39,069 nt of DNA, from positions 1-39,069 of the forward strand of contig JAOPXO010000050.1 of NCBI GenBank assembly GCA_025965115.1. Reading direction: 5' to 3'. The notes beneath the pieces are model-generated. The model saw only the letters and a list, made by a program, of their open reading frames with translations. It was not told the origin of the DNA and ran no database searches. This document shows, piece after piece, positions 17,501 through 25,341 of this stretch (positions within the stretch are counted from its first letter, which is position 1; every line of letters begins with the position of its first letter). Source of the DNA: Aeromicrobium sp. (lineage in GTDB: Bacteria > Actinomycetota > Actinomycetes > Propionibacteriales > Nocardioidaceae). Made by a program: the position numbers and the translations under genes.

Positions 17501-18396
17501 ACGCAGGGGTCGTACTGGACCTCGGCTCGTCGGACGCGAACAGCGACTACGGCCAGTCCGTGCACTTCACGACCCATGTGGCCTCAGCGCAGGCCGGCAC
17601 CGCGACACCGACCGGATTCGTCCAGTTCCGTGTCGATGGCGCCGATCTCGGTGACGCGGTCGAGGTTCACGACGGCGCCGCCGTCAGCCCGGCTGTCTCG
17701 GATCTGGCTCCGGGCGACCACCAGGTCACCGCGGTCTACTCCGGCGATGCGCACTTCGTGTCGGACCAGACGACGCTGACCCAGAAGGTCGCCAAGATCG
17801 GGACCACCACGAGCCTCGTAGTCTCACCGACCACGAGCATGTACGGCGATCCGCTCGACCTGACCGCGACCGTCGCCCCGAGCCAGAACGGGCTCAGTGC
17901 GCCGACCGGATCGGTCGACTTCATGGACGGCAGCACCACGCTGGCCACCGTGCCGCTCGCGGCGAGCGGAGGCAATGGCACGGCGCACGTGGTGCTCCAT
18001 GATCTCGGGGCCGGCGCGCATTCGATCAAGGCGGTCTATGCAGGTACGGCGAACTTCGCGGGCAGCAACTCGGCGTTGAAGGCGATCAGCATCGCGAAGC
18101 GAGCGACGTCCGTCAAAGCCGAACCGGCAGTCGTGAAGGTGCTCCCGCTCGGTCTGCCCCTCGGCCGCCTGCAGGTCAAGGTCAGCTCATCGCTCGGCCC
18201 GCTGGTCGGCGTGCCAGTCACGTTCACGATCGGGTCGAAGACGGTGGGGACGTCGACGACTGACGTCAATGGAGTCGCCAGCGTGAACGCCTCCAGTCAG
18301 CTGGTGCAGCTGATTCTGGCCGGCGGCTACACGGCGACCTTCAACGGCACTTCCAACTTCGAGGGCTCGTCGGCCCACGGCGCGATCCTCCAATGA
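14518..18396 (+). CDS. Giant secreted bacterial Ig-like repeat protein 1
   Basis: 1292 aa. A basic n-region and hydrophobic core (RRSVVAILALVASGLVVGL) with an ASA cleavage site near residue 43 form a Sec signal peptide. Residues ~45-300 are a unique beta-rich domain (WSWTYATVFHYVD ... FPLNAGDSWQNN ... IWWSADRKN) that I do not recognise. Two Ig-like modules follow (~300-500), the second Big_1-like (NGRTVTFSLDGGASVDATTN). Seven Big_3_5-type modules of about 100 aa run from ~500 to 1196, each with the pattern GQxVxFTATV - PTGxVxFxxDG - L.xGxHxVxAxYSGxxxF. A divergent Ig-like cap ends in HGAILQ. There is no sortase motif or C-terminal membrane helix, so it is released or held non-covalently. Likely a surface, adhesion or matrix protein; ligand unknown. 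Confidence 0.88.
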   Translation: MPKLPPVRLRHATTRARRSVARRSVVAILALVASGLVVGLAPSASATQASGDDVAAWSNGWSWTYATVFHYVDSTSDTDASINENVTYTVAGSTTFGGQDAYQLNITGNITGGSGHTVIEGTGTVNLSGFSGSVSGTRIVRKSDLALLQENQAQTLAGSAKYSIFTIGVNANINLQLTPSPGWRSRDFPLNAGDSWQNNESLAYTGGFSYTSSLANGSSPFDGAFDFDGPSTVANQTISVGAGSLSTKAISAQSNTPDGLAVDNIWWSADRKNDAQEHLQLPLDSATLTIDRSLSSSSTPAPSTSLTATATPSLTCAGGQVTVAGKLGNASGVPVSIYLDKSQISAGQQVTANTVTGTNGAYAATLTAPAESDGLAKNGSRGNWGIYVSGGGVNAATTLVVTPKDCTTLEYTGATTAPRATNASVSAKLTNLAGSSVNGRTVTFSLDGGASVDATTNSSGIATANLPVGDTARTTTVRAHYAGSATSEAADTSTAFVVGKVGTVTSVSPSVPSVEINDPVTFTADVTTTQSGVGTPDGSVQFTIDGTNFGAAVSVASGSATSAAFSTSSIGNHTVQAIYSGSAGFSSSTSTDSTFAVTPSRAPTTTTASAAPSSSVFGQSVTLSATVTPNGGGATPTGSVTFKRGATVIGSADLDGDGKVTLATDALPVGTIAVVATYSGDDTYRSSASSPQSVVVSKAAVSVDLQSSKSPTVTGEGVDFTASVSPVAPGAGLPSGSVQLQVDGADVGAPVALTGGVATFDAVTSLHAGGHTVKAVYSGSSSFEGDTDSISQDVNKADTTTTAITSPEVSNENSPFTITATVVANAPGSGTPTGNVTFSADGSDIGASSLGTDGQASISVDNLPPGDHAITVSYVGSSDYGDSASESVNHSVIEGAAVVPTSLDLSSSENPTTYGRLISFSAQVNAENGSTPAGTVQFSVDGTNIGDPVTVGGDGIATSALLAAPEPGDHTVIAAFQADAGYAGSGAIITQTVTDAGVVLDLGSSDANSDYGQSVHFTTHVASAQAGTATPTGFVQFRVDGADLGDAVEVHDGAAVSPAVSDLAPGDHQVTAVYSGDAHFVSDQTTLTQKVAKIGTTTSLVVSPTTSMYGDPLDLTATVAPSQNGLSAPTGSVDFMDGSTTLATVPLAASGGNGTAHVVLHDLGAGAHSIKAVYAGTANFAGSNSALKAISIAKRATSVKAEPAVVKVLPLGLPLGRLQVKVSSSLGPLVGVPVTFTIGSKTVGTSTTDVNGVASVNASSQLVQLILAGGYTATFNGTSNFEGSSAHGAILQ
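16018..18105 (+). repeat. Seven tandem Ig-like modules (~300-bp period) in protein 1
   Basis: Protein-level repeats with period 97-100 residues. Nucleotide identity between modules is modest, so the array is old rather than freshly duplicated. The best conserved core is the YSG(D/S) strand near each module end. Confidence 0.8.
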
Positions 18397-18422
18397 TGTT
18401 CTCCCGAGAAGGAAGTACCACC

Positions 18423-21400
18423 GTGCGCAGACTGATCATTGTCCTCACTGCCCTCATCACGGCGCTCGGACTCACCCTGGTGTTCGCCGAGACTGCCAAC
18501 GCGAACGTGACTGCGCCGGCAAGTGGCGCGATCCTCACCGGGAACACCACCCTCTCCGAGTCAGGTGGGTATGACGACTCGACGATCAACCACTGCACAC
18601 TGACGAGCGGCAGTGGCTCCACGACTCTCCAGCTGATCAACTCCGGTGGGACCGTGGTCTTCAGCCAGCACTGGGACGGCGAGGGAGCGCGAACCACCGA
18701 CACGATCGACACGCACAACTATCCGAACGGCAGCTACACCGTCCGCGGCACCATCGGGATCATGAAGAACAGCGGATTCCTGGGCCTCGGGTGCTCGACA
18801 ACCACGGTCATATCGAACCAACCGGTGACGATCAGGAACATCAGCTCGATCGCGTACTCAGGGGCCACTTCCGGTGCGGCGACGACCTCGGCCACGGCCA
18901 CGGCCACGCTGACCGACCCGAACAAGTCGCCGGCAGGGATCAACGGAAAGACCGTCACCTTCGCCCTGTCTGGCGGTACTTCGGTGACTGGCACCACCAA
19001 CTCGAGCGGTGTCGCGACGGCGGTCCTACCGATTTCGGGACCACCGCGCAGCGCAACCATCACCGCGAGCTTCGCCGGCGACACGTTCTTCGTCGCCTCC
19101 TCGACACCCACCGCGTTCACCGTGACGAAGCAGGCGTCGAAGACGACCGTGGATTCGCCACCTGATGTCGTGCACGGTCAGGCGACGCACTTCACGGCAC
19201 ACCTCACCGCAGCCGAGGGAACCGGCACGCCGAACACCGGCACGGTGCAGTTCACCGTGGATGGCTCGAACTTCGGCGCACCCGTTGCCATCTCGAGCGG
19301 CAGTGCGACGAGCACGTCGACGTCCACGTTGAGCACCGGCGACCACACCGTCGGTGCGGTCTACAGCGGTGACGCGAGCTTCCTCGGCAGCACCGCGACG
19401 ACAACCACGCAGCACGTTGCCAAGGCCCAGACCACGACGTCGCTCGTGCAGGACATCAACCCGACGACTCATGGCCAGACGGTGACGTTCACCGCGACCG
19501 TCGCCGTTGTCGCGCCCGGAGTGGGCGGTCCCGGCGGCGCTGTGCAGTTCACGATCGACGGCAACCCGGTCGGTACCGCGGTGTCGATGACCGGCGATCA
19601 CGCGACGCTGCAGACGTCTTCATTGCATGCCGGCAACCACGACGTTGTGGCGACCTACAACGGCAATGGCGACTTCGCCTCGAGCGACTCCGCGACGATC
19701 GTCCACGGTGTCGACCAGTCGCAGACCCACGTCAGCCTCACGTCATCCGACGCCAGCGCGGTGTCCGGCCAGCCACTGACATTCACTGCCCACGTGTCAC
19801 CGACCGGCAATGGCGCGGGCGACCCGAGCGGGACCGTGACATTCTTTGCCGGTGGCGAGCAGATCGGCTCCCCGGTCGCCGTCGTGGACGGCTCGGCGAC
19901 TTCGAGCACGACCAGCCTCGACGCCGGCACCCACGAGATCACCGCCACCTACAGCGGTGACGATGACTTCGCCGGCTCCTCGACGTCGATCGACCAGGCA
20001 GTCGCCGCGGCCGCGACCACGACGACGGTCAGCTCCTCGCCCAACCCGTCGGTGTTCGGTCAGTCGGTCTCGGTCCACGCCGAGGTCACCCCGGTGAGCC
20101 CGGCCACCGGACACCCCGTCGGAACCATCAAGTTCAATGTCGACGATGGCGCGAACGTCATCTACGTCGACCTCACGGACGGCGCCGCCGATTCGACGCT
20201 CAACGGCCTTGCCGTCGGCGACCACACGATCAAGGCGACCTATCTGAGCGGTGACACCAACTTCGTCACCAGCACGTCCGCACCGCGAACCCAGACCGTC
20301 AACAAGGCGGCCACGGAGACCACCGTGGCGAGCTCGGCACCGACATCGGTGTTCGGTCAGCCGGTCACCTTCACCGCGACGGTCTCACCTGTCGCGCCGG
20401 GTGCCGGATCGCCCGCCGGGACGATCACGTTCAAGGACGGTTCGCAGGTTCTGGGGACCGCGCCGGTGAGCTCCGCAACTGACGAGCAGGCCTCGATCCA
20501 GGTGTCGAACCTGTCCGTGGCACAGCACGCGATCGTGGCGACGTACGACGGCGACGGCTCCTTCCAGGGCAGCAATGGATCCGTCGCGCAGAAGGTCGAG
20601 AGGGCACACACGTCCACGCTTGTCACCTCGTCGGCTAACCCGGCGAAGTCTGGCCAGGCGATCACCTTCACGGCCAACGTTTCTCCCGTCGCTCCGGGCG
20701 CCGGTGATCCGCTGGGAACCGTGACATTCACGATCAACGGCGCTCAGCTTGGCAACGCGGTGATGGTGGCCAACGGCCAGGCGACGAGCTCGGCCTTCGC
20801 GACGCTGTCGCCCGGGACCTACCAGGTCAAGGCGACGTACAGCGGTGACGGACACTTCGTGGGAAGCAACGGCGGCTTCGACCAGGGCGCGGGACTGGAT
20901 GTCGTCAAGGCGGCGACCACGATGACGTTGGGCTCCTCGGCCACTCCGGCGGACTACGGCGCGCCGGTGACGTTCACGTCGACGGTTGCCGCGGTCGCCC
21001 CGGCGACCGGCCGACCTTCTGGAGTGGTGCAGTTCTGGGAGGGTGCCAAGCTGCTGGGGGCAAGCAACCTTGCTGCCGCATCTGCTGCAAACACCTCCGC
21101 GGCGGACTTCGTGACCTCGACGCTGGCTCCAGGACCTCACGCGATACGTGCGGTGTATGTCGGCAACTTCAACTTCGACGGCCAGACATCAACCACGTCG
21201 CAGGACATCGGTCAGGCATCAACCGTCACCGGAATCTCTTTGACGCCGGCATCCTCGACGTTCGGTGATGACGTCACGTTCACCTCGACGGTCACCGGCA
21301 CGCCGGGTGCTCCGGGATCGCCGTCAGGCACGGTCACGTTCCGCGAGGGGTCAACGGTGCTGGGAGTGGCACCGTTGAGCACTGTGGACGGCAGCCGACA

Positions 21401-21839
21401 GGCATCCGTGGTGGTCTCTGGCCTGCACGGTGGCGATCACGCTGTCACCGCGACGTACTCCGGCGACACCTCGTTCGCACACAGCGCGTCGGCCGAATAC
21501 GTCCACCATGTCGATCGGGCAGCCAGCACGGTCGAGGCCGCGAAGCTGATAACGATCAACGGCGATGGCGTCGACGCAAAGATCGGTGTCGTCAAGGCGA
21601 CCGTCACCGGACTCGATGGAGGTCCGCTCGCCGGCGAACCAGTGGTCTTCACGACCATCCGTGAGGGTGACCACCTCGTGCTGCCGGTGTGTCAGGCAGT
21701 GACGAACGACCACGGAGTTGCCACCTGCACCTCGGAGATCAAGGAGGTCGTCCGGGTGTCCGTCCTGGAGGGATACGACGCGACGTTCTTGGGCAACGCC
21801 GACTACCTGCCCGATGCCGACCACGGAGCCCAGTTCTGA
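18423..21839 (+). CDS. Giant secreted bacterial Ig-like repeat protein 2
   Basis: 1138 aa from the GTG at 18423, chosen because GAAGGAAG (18406-18413) is well placed as Shine-Dalgarno and the product then begins with a clean signal peptide (RRLIIVLTALITALGLTLVF, ANA cleavage site). An ATG at 18393 overlapping the previous stop would add ten residues. Layout: an N-terminal Ig-like domain with two Cys (~30-145), a Big_1-like module (NGKTVTFALSGGTSVTGTTN), eight Big_3_5-type modules (~240-1034) and a divergent C-terminal cap ending in HGAQF. It lies 26 nt after protein 1, and the two share architecture, so they are ancient tandem paralogues, co-expressed and exported. No sortase signal or anchor. 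Adhesion or matrix role inferred only. Confidence 0.88.
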   Translation: MRRLIIVLTALITALGLTLVFAETANANVTAPASGAILTGNTTLSESGGYDDSTINHCTLTSGSGSTTLQLINSGGTVVFSQHWDGEGARTTDTIDTHNYPNGSYTVRGTIGIMKNSGFLGLGCSTTTVISNQPVTIRNISSIAYSGATSGAATTSATATATLTDPNKSPAGINGKTVTFALSGGTSVTGTTNSSGVATAVLPISGPPRSATITASFAGDTFFVASSTPTAFTVTKQASKTTVDSPPDVVHGQATHFTAHLTAAEGTGTPNTGTVQFTVDGSNFGAPVAISSGSATSTSTSTLSTGDHTVGAVYSGDASFLGSTATTTTQHVAKAQTTTSLVQDINPTTHGQTVTFTATVAVVAPGVGGPGGAVQFTIDGNPVGTAVSMTGDHATLQTSSLHAGNHDVVATYNGNGDFASSDSATIVHGVDQSQTHVSLTSSDASAVSGQPLTFTAHVSPTGNGAGDPSGTVTFFAGGEQIGSPVAVVDGSATSSTTSLDAGTHEITATYSGDDDFAGSSTSIDQAVAAAATTTTVSSSPNPSVFGQSVSVHAEVTPVSPATGHPVGTIKFNVDDGANVIYVDLTDGAADSTLNGLAVGDHTIKATYLSGDTNFVTSTSAPRTQTVNKAATETTVASSAPTSVFGQPVTFTATVSPVAPGAGSPAGTITFKDGSQVLGTAPVSSATDEQASIQVSNLSVAQHAIVATYDGDGSFQGSNGSVAQKVERAHTSTLVTSSANPAKSGQAITFTANVSPVAPGAGDPLGTVTFTINGAQLGNAVMVANGQATSSAFATLSPGTYQVKATYSGDGHFVGSNGGFDQGAGLDVVKAATTMTLGSSATPADYGAPVTFTSTVAAVAPATGRPSGVVQFWEGAKLLGASNLAAASAANTSAADFVTSTLAPGPHAIRAVYVGNFNFDGQTSTTSQDIGQASTVTGISLTPASSTFGDDVTFTSTVTGTPGAPGSPSGTVTFREGSTVLGVAPLSTVDGSRQASVVVSGLHGGDHAVTATYSGDTSFAHSASAEYVHHVDRAASTVEAAKLITINGDGVDAKIGVVKATVTGLDGGPLAGEPVVFTTIREGDHLVLPVCQAVTNDHGVATCTSEIKEVVRVSVLEGYDATFLGNADYLPDADHGAQF
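19140..21524 (+). repeat. Eight tandem Ig-like modules (~300-bp period) in protein 2
   Basis: Modules share GQxVTFTATVSPVAPGAG and ATYSGD cores with those of protein 1; the string VSPVAPGAG recurs in modules of both proteins, evidence for common ancestry or exchange between the genes. Confidence 0.8.
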
Positions 21840-21871
21840 CGCTCAGGTAGGAGATTCGTGGATCCATGCGA

Positions 21872-21883
21872 CAGAATGGACGC
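21872..21883 (+). promoter_or_regulatory. -10-like CAGAAT before the ideR micro-ORF
   Basis: CAGAAT (21872-21877) is exactly 6 nt before the ATG at 21884, inside the inverted repeat CATGCG (21865-21870) / CGCATG (21881-21886). The same hexamer precedes citA at 7 nt. Confidence 0.4.
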
Positions 21884-21903
21884 ATGAGCGAGCGCCAGCG
21901 AGT
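21884..21903 (+). repeat. Dispersed element, copy 2 (ATGAGCGAGCGCCAGCGA)
   Basis: Second copy of the 18-base element seen at 8995-9014 (minus strand), again beginning at the first codon of a leader ORF. Confidence 0.7.
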
Positions 21904-21970
21904 GAACAACGAGGCTGGATTCAGGCCGTTGCATCCGTATCTTTGCTCTTCCACGGAGGGAACGGCGTGA
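21884..21970 (+). CDS. 28-codon micro-ORF overlapping the ideR start
   Basis: Begins MSERQRVNNEAGF and ends STEGTA; its TGA (21968-21970) overlaps the ideR GTG (21967-21969) in a GTGA junction. CAGAAT 6 nt before the ATG fits leaderless initiation. The ideR Shine-Dalgarno GGAGGG lies inside it. The first 18 bases repeat those at 9014-8997 on the other strand. It may be a regulatory leader peptide or simply a coupling device. Confidence 0.5.
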   Translation: MSERQRVNNEAGFRPLHPYLCSSTEGTA

Positions 21971-22656
21971 GCGACCTGATCGACACCACCGAGATGTATC
22001 TCCGCACGGTCTACGAGCTCGAGGAGGAGGGCATCGTCCCGCTGCGCGCTCGCATCGCTGAGCGCCTCCACCAGAGCGGACCGACCGTCAGCCAGACCGT
22101 TGCCCGCATGGAGCGCGACGGTCTGCTAACGGTCAAGGGTGATCGACACCTCGAGCTCTCGCCCAAGGGCCGCCAGCTCGCCACCCGCGTCATGCGCAAG
22201 CACCGCCTGGCAGAGCGCCTGCTGACCGACATCATCGGCCTCGAGATCGAGTACGTCCACGAGGAAGCCTGTCGCTGGGAACACGTCATGTCCGAGCAGG
22301 TCGAGCGCCGCCTCGTCGAGCTGCTCAACCATCCGAGCGAGTCCCCATACGGCAATCCGATCCCCGGCCTGTCAGAGCTCGGCGAAACCCTTGGAGACAC
22401 CGACTTCCTCGAGGGAGTCGTGCCCATGACCAAGGCCGTCAGCGGATCGATCGAGCCGCTCCGTCTCGTCGTGCGCCGCATCAGCGAACCCCTGCAGACC
22501 GACACCGAGGTCATGTCGGTGTTGCGCCGAGTCGGTGTGCTGCCCGGCAATGACGTACTGGTGTCGCAGGGTCACGACGGCGTGATTGTCGCGCGACAGG
22601 GCGAGACCGCCGAGATCGACTCGGAGTCAGCCGCGCACATATTCGTATCAAGCTGA
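21967..22656 (+). CDS. ideR: Iron-dependent repressor IdeR/DtxR
   Basis: 229-aa Fe(II)-activated repressor of iron uptake and storage genes. N-terminal winged helix (about 1-72; the recognition helix is GPTVSQTVARMERDGLL), dimerisation and metal domain (73-140), and C-terminal SH3-like domain. All DtxR ligands are present at canonical numbers: Met10, His79, Glu83, His98, Cys102, Glu105 and His106, so it is iron- rather than manganese-type. The GTG start is fixed by GGAGGG 6 nt upstream and by the conserved N-terminus DLIDTTEMYLRT; the open frame further upstream is not coding. A 28-codon ORF overlaps the start by 4 nt, which suggests translational coupling. No iron-uptake gene and no IdeR box (TTAGGTTAG type) was noticed nearby. 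Confidence 0.97.
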   Translation: MSDLIDTTEMYLRTVYELEEEGIVPLRARIAERLHQSGPTVSQTVARMERDGLLTVKGDRHLELSPKGRQLATRVMRKHRLAERLLTDIIGLEIEYVHEEACRWEHVMSEQVERRLVELLNHPSESPYGNPIPGLSELGETLGDTDFLEGVVPMTKAVSGSIEPLRLVVRRISEPLQTDTEVMSVLRRVGVLPGNDVLVSQGHDGVIVARQGETAEIDSESAAHIFVSS

Positions 22657-22674
22657 GTTTCGTCTCGAGCTGAG

Positions 22675-23478
22675 CTACTTCTTCGGGGGTAGCGGCACGA
22701 ATCCGCTGGTACGACGTACGTACTCGTCATAGCCGGGCTTGCTCTTCCTCATGCCCTTTTCGTTGAGGGCTGCGCCGGTGACCTTGGTGAGGAACACTGT
22801 CATCGCGATCGGGCTGATCACGGTGGCGACGCCGGCCCAGGAGCCGGCCGCGACGATCCAGACCCCGGTCCATACGCAGGCGTCGCCGAAGTAGTTGGGG
22901 TGGCGGGTGTAGCGCCACAATCCCTGGTCCATCAGCTTGCCCTTGTTGGCGGGGTCGGCCTTGAAGTCCGCGAGTTGGGCGTCACCGACCCCTTCGAACA
23001 CGTTGCCAAGCGTGAAGACCGCGAGGCCGAGGCCGACGAGCCACCACACGATGTCCTCGTTGTTGGCGCCCACCATGATCGGCGTGGCGACCAGGAACAT
23101 CGCAATGCCCTGCGGGAGGAACACCCGGTTGAGAGCCACCTGCGCGAATGGCCGACCGTCGGCCTCGGCCAGCTCGGCGTAGCGCGGGTCTTCGGGCAAC
23201 TTGGAGTTGCGGCGGTGCAGGTGCCAGGCGAGACGCAGACCCCATACGGCCGTCATTCCCAACAGGATCCAGTGGATCGCCGGGTCCCCGTCGCCGCCCG
23301 ATGAGACCAGCACCGTCTCGGCGGCGATCAGGACGAAGCCGATGCCCCACATCGTGTCGACGACCGTGAGCTTCTTCTGGCGCTGAGCGATCGCGAGCCC
23401 GATGCCCATGAACGCGATGACCACCCCGAGACCTCCGAGAAGCGTCGTCCCGGTCTGGCCAAGATCATTGGGGGTCAT
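22675..23478 (-). CDS. DUF1295 (steroid 5-alpha-reductase-like/isoprenylcysteine methyltransferase fold) membrane protein
   Basis: 267-aa polytopic membrane protein. Family hallmarks are VDTMWGIGFVLIA at helix 2, WGLRLAWHLHRRN, and the C-terminal GLWRYTRHPNYFGDACVWTGVW motif that binds cofactor in this superfamily, ending in YDEYVRRTSGFVPLPP. Enzymatic role undetermined (a reductase or methyltransferase acting on a lipid is plausible). The ATG overlaps the TGA of the fatty-acid synthase gene (ATGA), so the two are translationally coupled and presumably act on the same lipid pathway. Confidence 0.9.
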   Translation of the reverse strand: MTPNDLGQTGTTLLGGLGVVIAFMGIGLAIAQRQKKLTVVDTMWGIGFVLIAAETVLVSSGGDGDPAIHWILLGMTAVWGLRLAWHLHRRNSKLPEDPRYAELAEADGRPFAQVALNRVFLPQGIAMFLVATPIMVGANNEDIVWWLVGLGLAVFTLGNVFEGVGDAQLADFKADPANKGKLMDQGLWRYTRHPNYFGDACVWTGVWIVAAGSWAGVATVISPIAMTVFLTKVTGAALNEKGMRKSKPGYDEYVRRTSGFVPLPPKK

Positions 23479-24833
23479 GCGAGCCAAGATAGCGGCGACG
23501 ACGGCATACCGCTGACACCGTTGACACTGGGCTTGACCGCGAGGATCTGGTCGACGCCCATCCGGTTCTCCTCGAACGCCAGCGCACCGCCGGCGAGGTA
23601 GAGCCGCCACACCCGGGCGTTCTCCTCGCCGATAAGGGCCACCGCGGTCGACCAGTTGCTCTCCAGGTTGTCGGCCCAGCCGGCCACGGTCTGCGGATAG
23701 TGCTCACGCATGGCCTGGACGTCCCGGATCTCCAGCCCGGCCCCGGCGATCAGGCCGATCGTCTTGGCCAGTGGCTTCATGTGCATGTCCGGTGCGATGT
23801 ACGTCTCGATGAACGGCCCACCCCCGGGGCGGTCGCCGACAGCGTCGTTGCTGCGCGACATCTGCTGGATCAGGACGCGTCCGCCCGGCCGGAGGTAGCG
23901 GTGGATCGACTCGGTGAACACGACGTACTCCTTGTCACCGACGTGCTCGCCCATCTCGATCGAGGCGATCGCGTCGATCTGGTTGTCGCCGACGCCGGAT
24001 GCCTCGAGGTCGCGGAAGTGGCGCAGGCTGACGCTGACCCGGTCCTCGAGCCCTCGCTCGGCGGCCTTCTTCATGACGTAGTCGCGCTGCTCCGACGACA
24101 GGGTGACGCCGGTGACGTGGACACCGTAGTGCTCGGCGGCGTACAAGGTCAGCGAACCCCAGCCCGACCCGATGTCGACGACCCGCATCCCCGGTTCGAG
24201 CGCGAGCTTGCGGCAGATCAGCTCGAGCTTGGCGGTCTGCGCCTCTTCGAGGGTCATCTCCGGCGTCAGATGGAAGCCGCTGGAGTAGGCCATGTTGGGG
24301 TCGAGGATCAGCTCGTAGAAGTCATTCGACAGGTCGTAGTGGTGCGAGATCGCTGCCTGGTCGCGCTCCTTGCTGTGCAGCTCACCGGTCAGATTGGACT
24401 CGGCCAGCGGCTTGGGCGGCCGGCGTCCGATCGCGCCGAGTCGCAGGGCCAGGGCGGCACCCTTGGCGACCTGCTTCGGCCCGATCTTGGGACGTCCGGC
24501 GGTCGCGTCAGCCACGCGGGCGTCGCGTACGGCATTCCAGATCGCCCGCAGGCCGTCGGCGAGGTCGCCCTCGATGTCGAGATCGCCCTGGACGTACGCC
24601 CGTGCGACGCCGAGCTCGCCGGGCTGCCAGATGATGTGGCGCAGCGCGCGCTTGCTGCGGATCACGACGACCGGCGCTCTGGGCACACCTGCCTCGCTGC
24701 CGTCCCAGGTCCGAAGGCGGATCGGCAGCTTCAGGCCGAGCGTCTCTTCGGCGAGGTCAAGCAGGGCTGACGCGCGGTTGATGCGTAGAGGGTTCACGGG
24801 CCAATTGTTTCCCGGGCCATGGGGTTGCGCCAT
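23475..24833 (-). CDS. Cyclopropane/methylene fatty-acyl-phospholipid synthase family methyltransferase
   Basis: 452-aa SAM-dependent enzyme that adds a methylene or methyl group to the double bond of membrane phospholipid acyl chains. SAM motif I is VVDIGSGWGSL (218-228); HHYDLSNDFY (164-173) and MAYSSGFH are typical of Cfa/UfaA1/BfaB proteins. The N-terminal lipid-binding region spans ~15-140. In actinobacteria relatives make either cyclopropane or 10-methyl branched acids; the FAD reductase partner (bfaA/tmsA) needed for the latter is not adjacent here, and a DUF1295 gene follows instead. The start is uncertain: ATG 24833, or GTG 24797 matching the homologous N-terminus NPLRINRAS. Confidence 0.92.
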   Translation of the reverse strand: MAQPHGPGNNWPVNPLRINRASALLDLAEETLGLKLPIRLRTWDGSEAGVPRAPVVVIRSKRALRHIIWQPGELGVARAYVQGDLDIEGDLADGLRAIWNAVRDARVADATAGRPKIGPKQVAKGAALALRLGAIGRRPPKPLAESNLTGELHSKERDQAAISHHYDLSNDFYELILDPNMAYSSGFHLTPEMTLEEAQTAKLELICRKLALEPGMRVVDIGSGWGSLTLYAAEHYGVHVTGVTLSSEQRDYVMKKAAERGLEDRVSVSLRHFRDLEASGVGDNQIDAIASIEMGEHVGDKEYVVFTESIHRYLRPGGRVLIQQMSRSNDAVGDRPGGGPFIETYIAPDMHMKPLAKTIGLIAGAGLEIRDVQAMREHYPQTVAGWADNLESNWSTAVALIGEENARVWRLYLAGGALAFEENRMGVDQILAVKPSVNGVSGMPSSPLSWLA

Positions 24834-24855
24834 CTCAAATGTGGGGGGCTGCTGT

Positions 24856-24867
24856 CATCATTGAGCC
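24856..24867 (+). promoter_or_regulatory. Leaderless -10 candidate CATCAT before the PGPGW gene
   Basis: CATCAT (24856-24861) lies 6 nt before the ATG at 24868; the layout equals CATACT-GAGGCC-ATG at 9026-9012. Weak without a -35. Confidence 0.3.
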
Positions 24868-25341
24868 ATGGGCGTCGGGAGCACGGTGGCGTCGTGGCTT
24901 CGCCGCACCGGTGTGGAGATCGTCGGCTGGATCTTGATCCCGCTCGGGATCTTCCTGATGCCCGCGCCCGGCCCCGGCACACTGGTGCTCGTCGCCGGCA
25001 TCTCGCTGCTCGCGCGCCGCTATGTCTGGGCTCAGCGGATCCTCGATCCACTCGAGCGACGTGCCATCGCCGCGGCCAAGTATGGCGTCGCGACGTGGCC
25101 ACGAATTCTGTTCAGCTTCCTCGGCGGTGTGTGGCTCGTGGCGCTCGGGTTCATCTGGTGGAACAGCCCGAAGATCCCGGAGTTCACCTTCCTCAGCGTC
25201 GGCTTCGGCCCTCAGCTCCCTGCGCACGGCTGGGCGACGGCGCTCGGCCTCTGGGCCTCTGCGCTGGCAGCCTGGGGCCTGCTGGCATACAGCGTCGTCC
25301 GCTGGCACGAGTCGAGCGGCAATGCTCACTCGAATGCGTAG
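24868..25341 (+). CDS. PGPGW-family (TIGR02611) transmembrane protein
   Basis: 157-aa membrane protein. The name-giving motif is present as PAPGPGTLVLVAGISLLARR (about 31-50), flanked by helix 1 (VEIVGWILIPLGIFLM) and a basic loop; helices at about 82-99 and 126-148 follow. Function of the family is unknown. It is divergent from the fatty-acid synthase (34 nt between starts). Its last 16 nt overlap the 3' end of the convergent DUF1707 gene. Confidence 0.85.
   Translation: MGVGSTVASWLRRTGVEIVGWILIPLGIFLMPAPGPGTLVLVAGISLLARRYVWAQRILDPLERRAIAAAKYGVATWPRILFSFLGGVWLVALGFIWWNSPKIPEFTFLSVGFGPQLPAHGWATALGLWASALAAWGLLAYSVVRWHESSGNAHSNA

Noticed and set aside
16018-21524. Regular ~300-bp periodicity considered as a CRISPR or satellite array
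   Set aside because: The period is explained by Ig-like protein modules; DNA identity between units is moderate and there are no short identical repeats with spacers.
21718-21966. N-terminal extension of IdeR from the open frame upstream
   Set aside because: GGAGGG 6 nt before GTG 21967 and the DtxR numbering (Met10, Cys102, His106) fix the start; the extension overlaps Ig protein 2.
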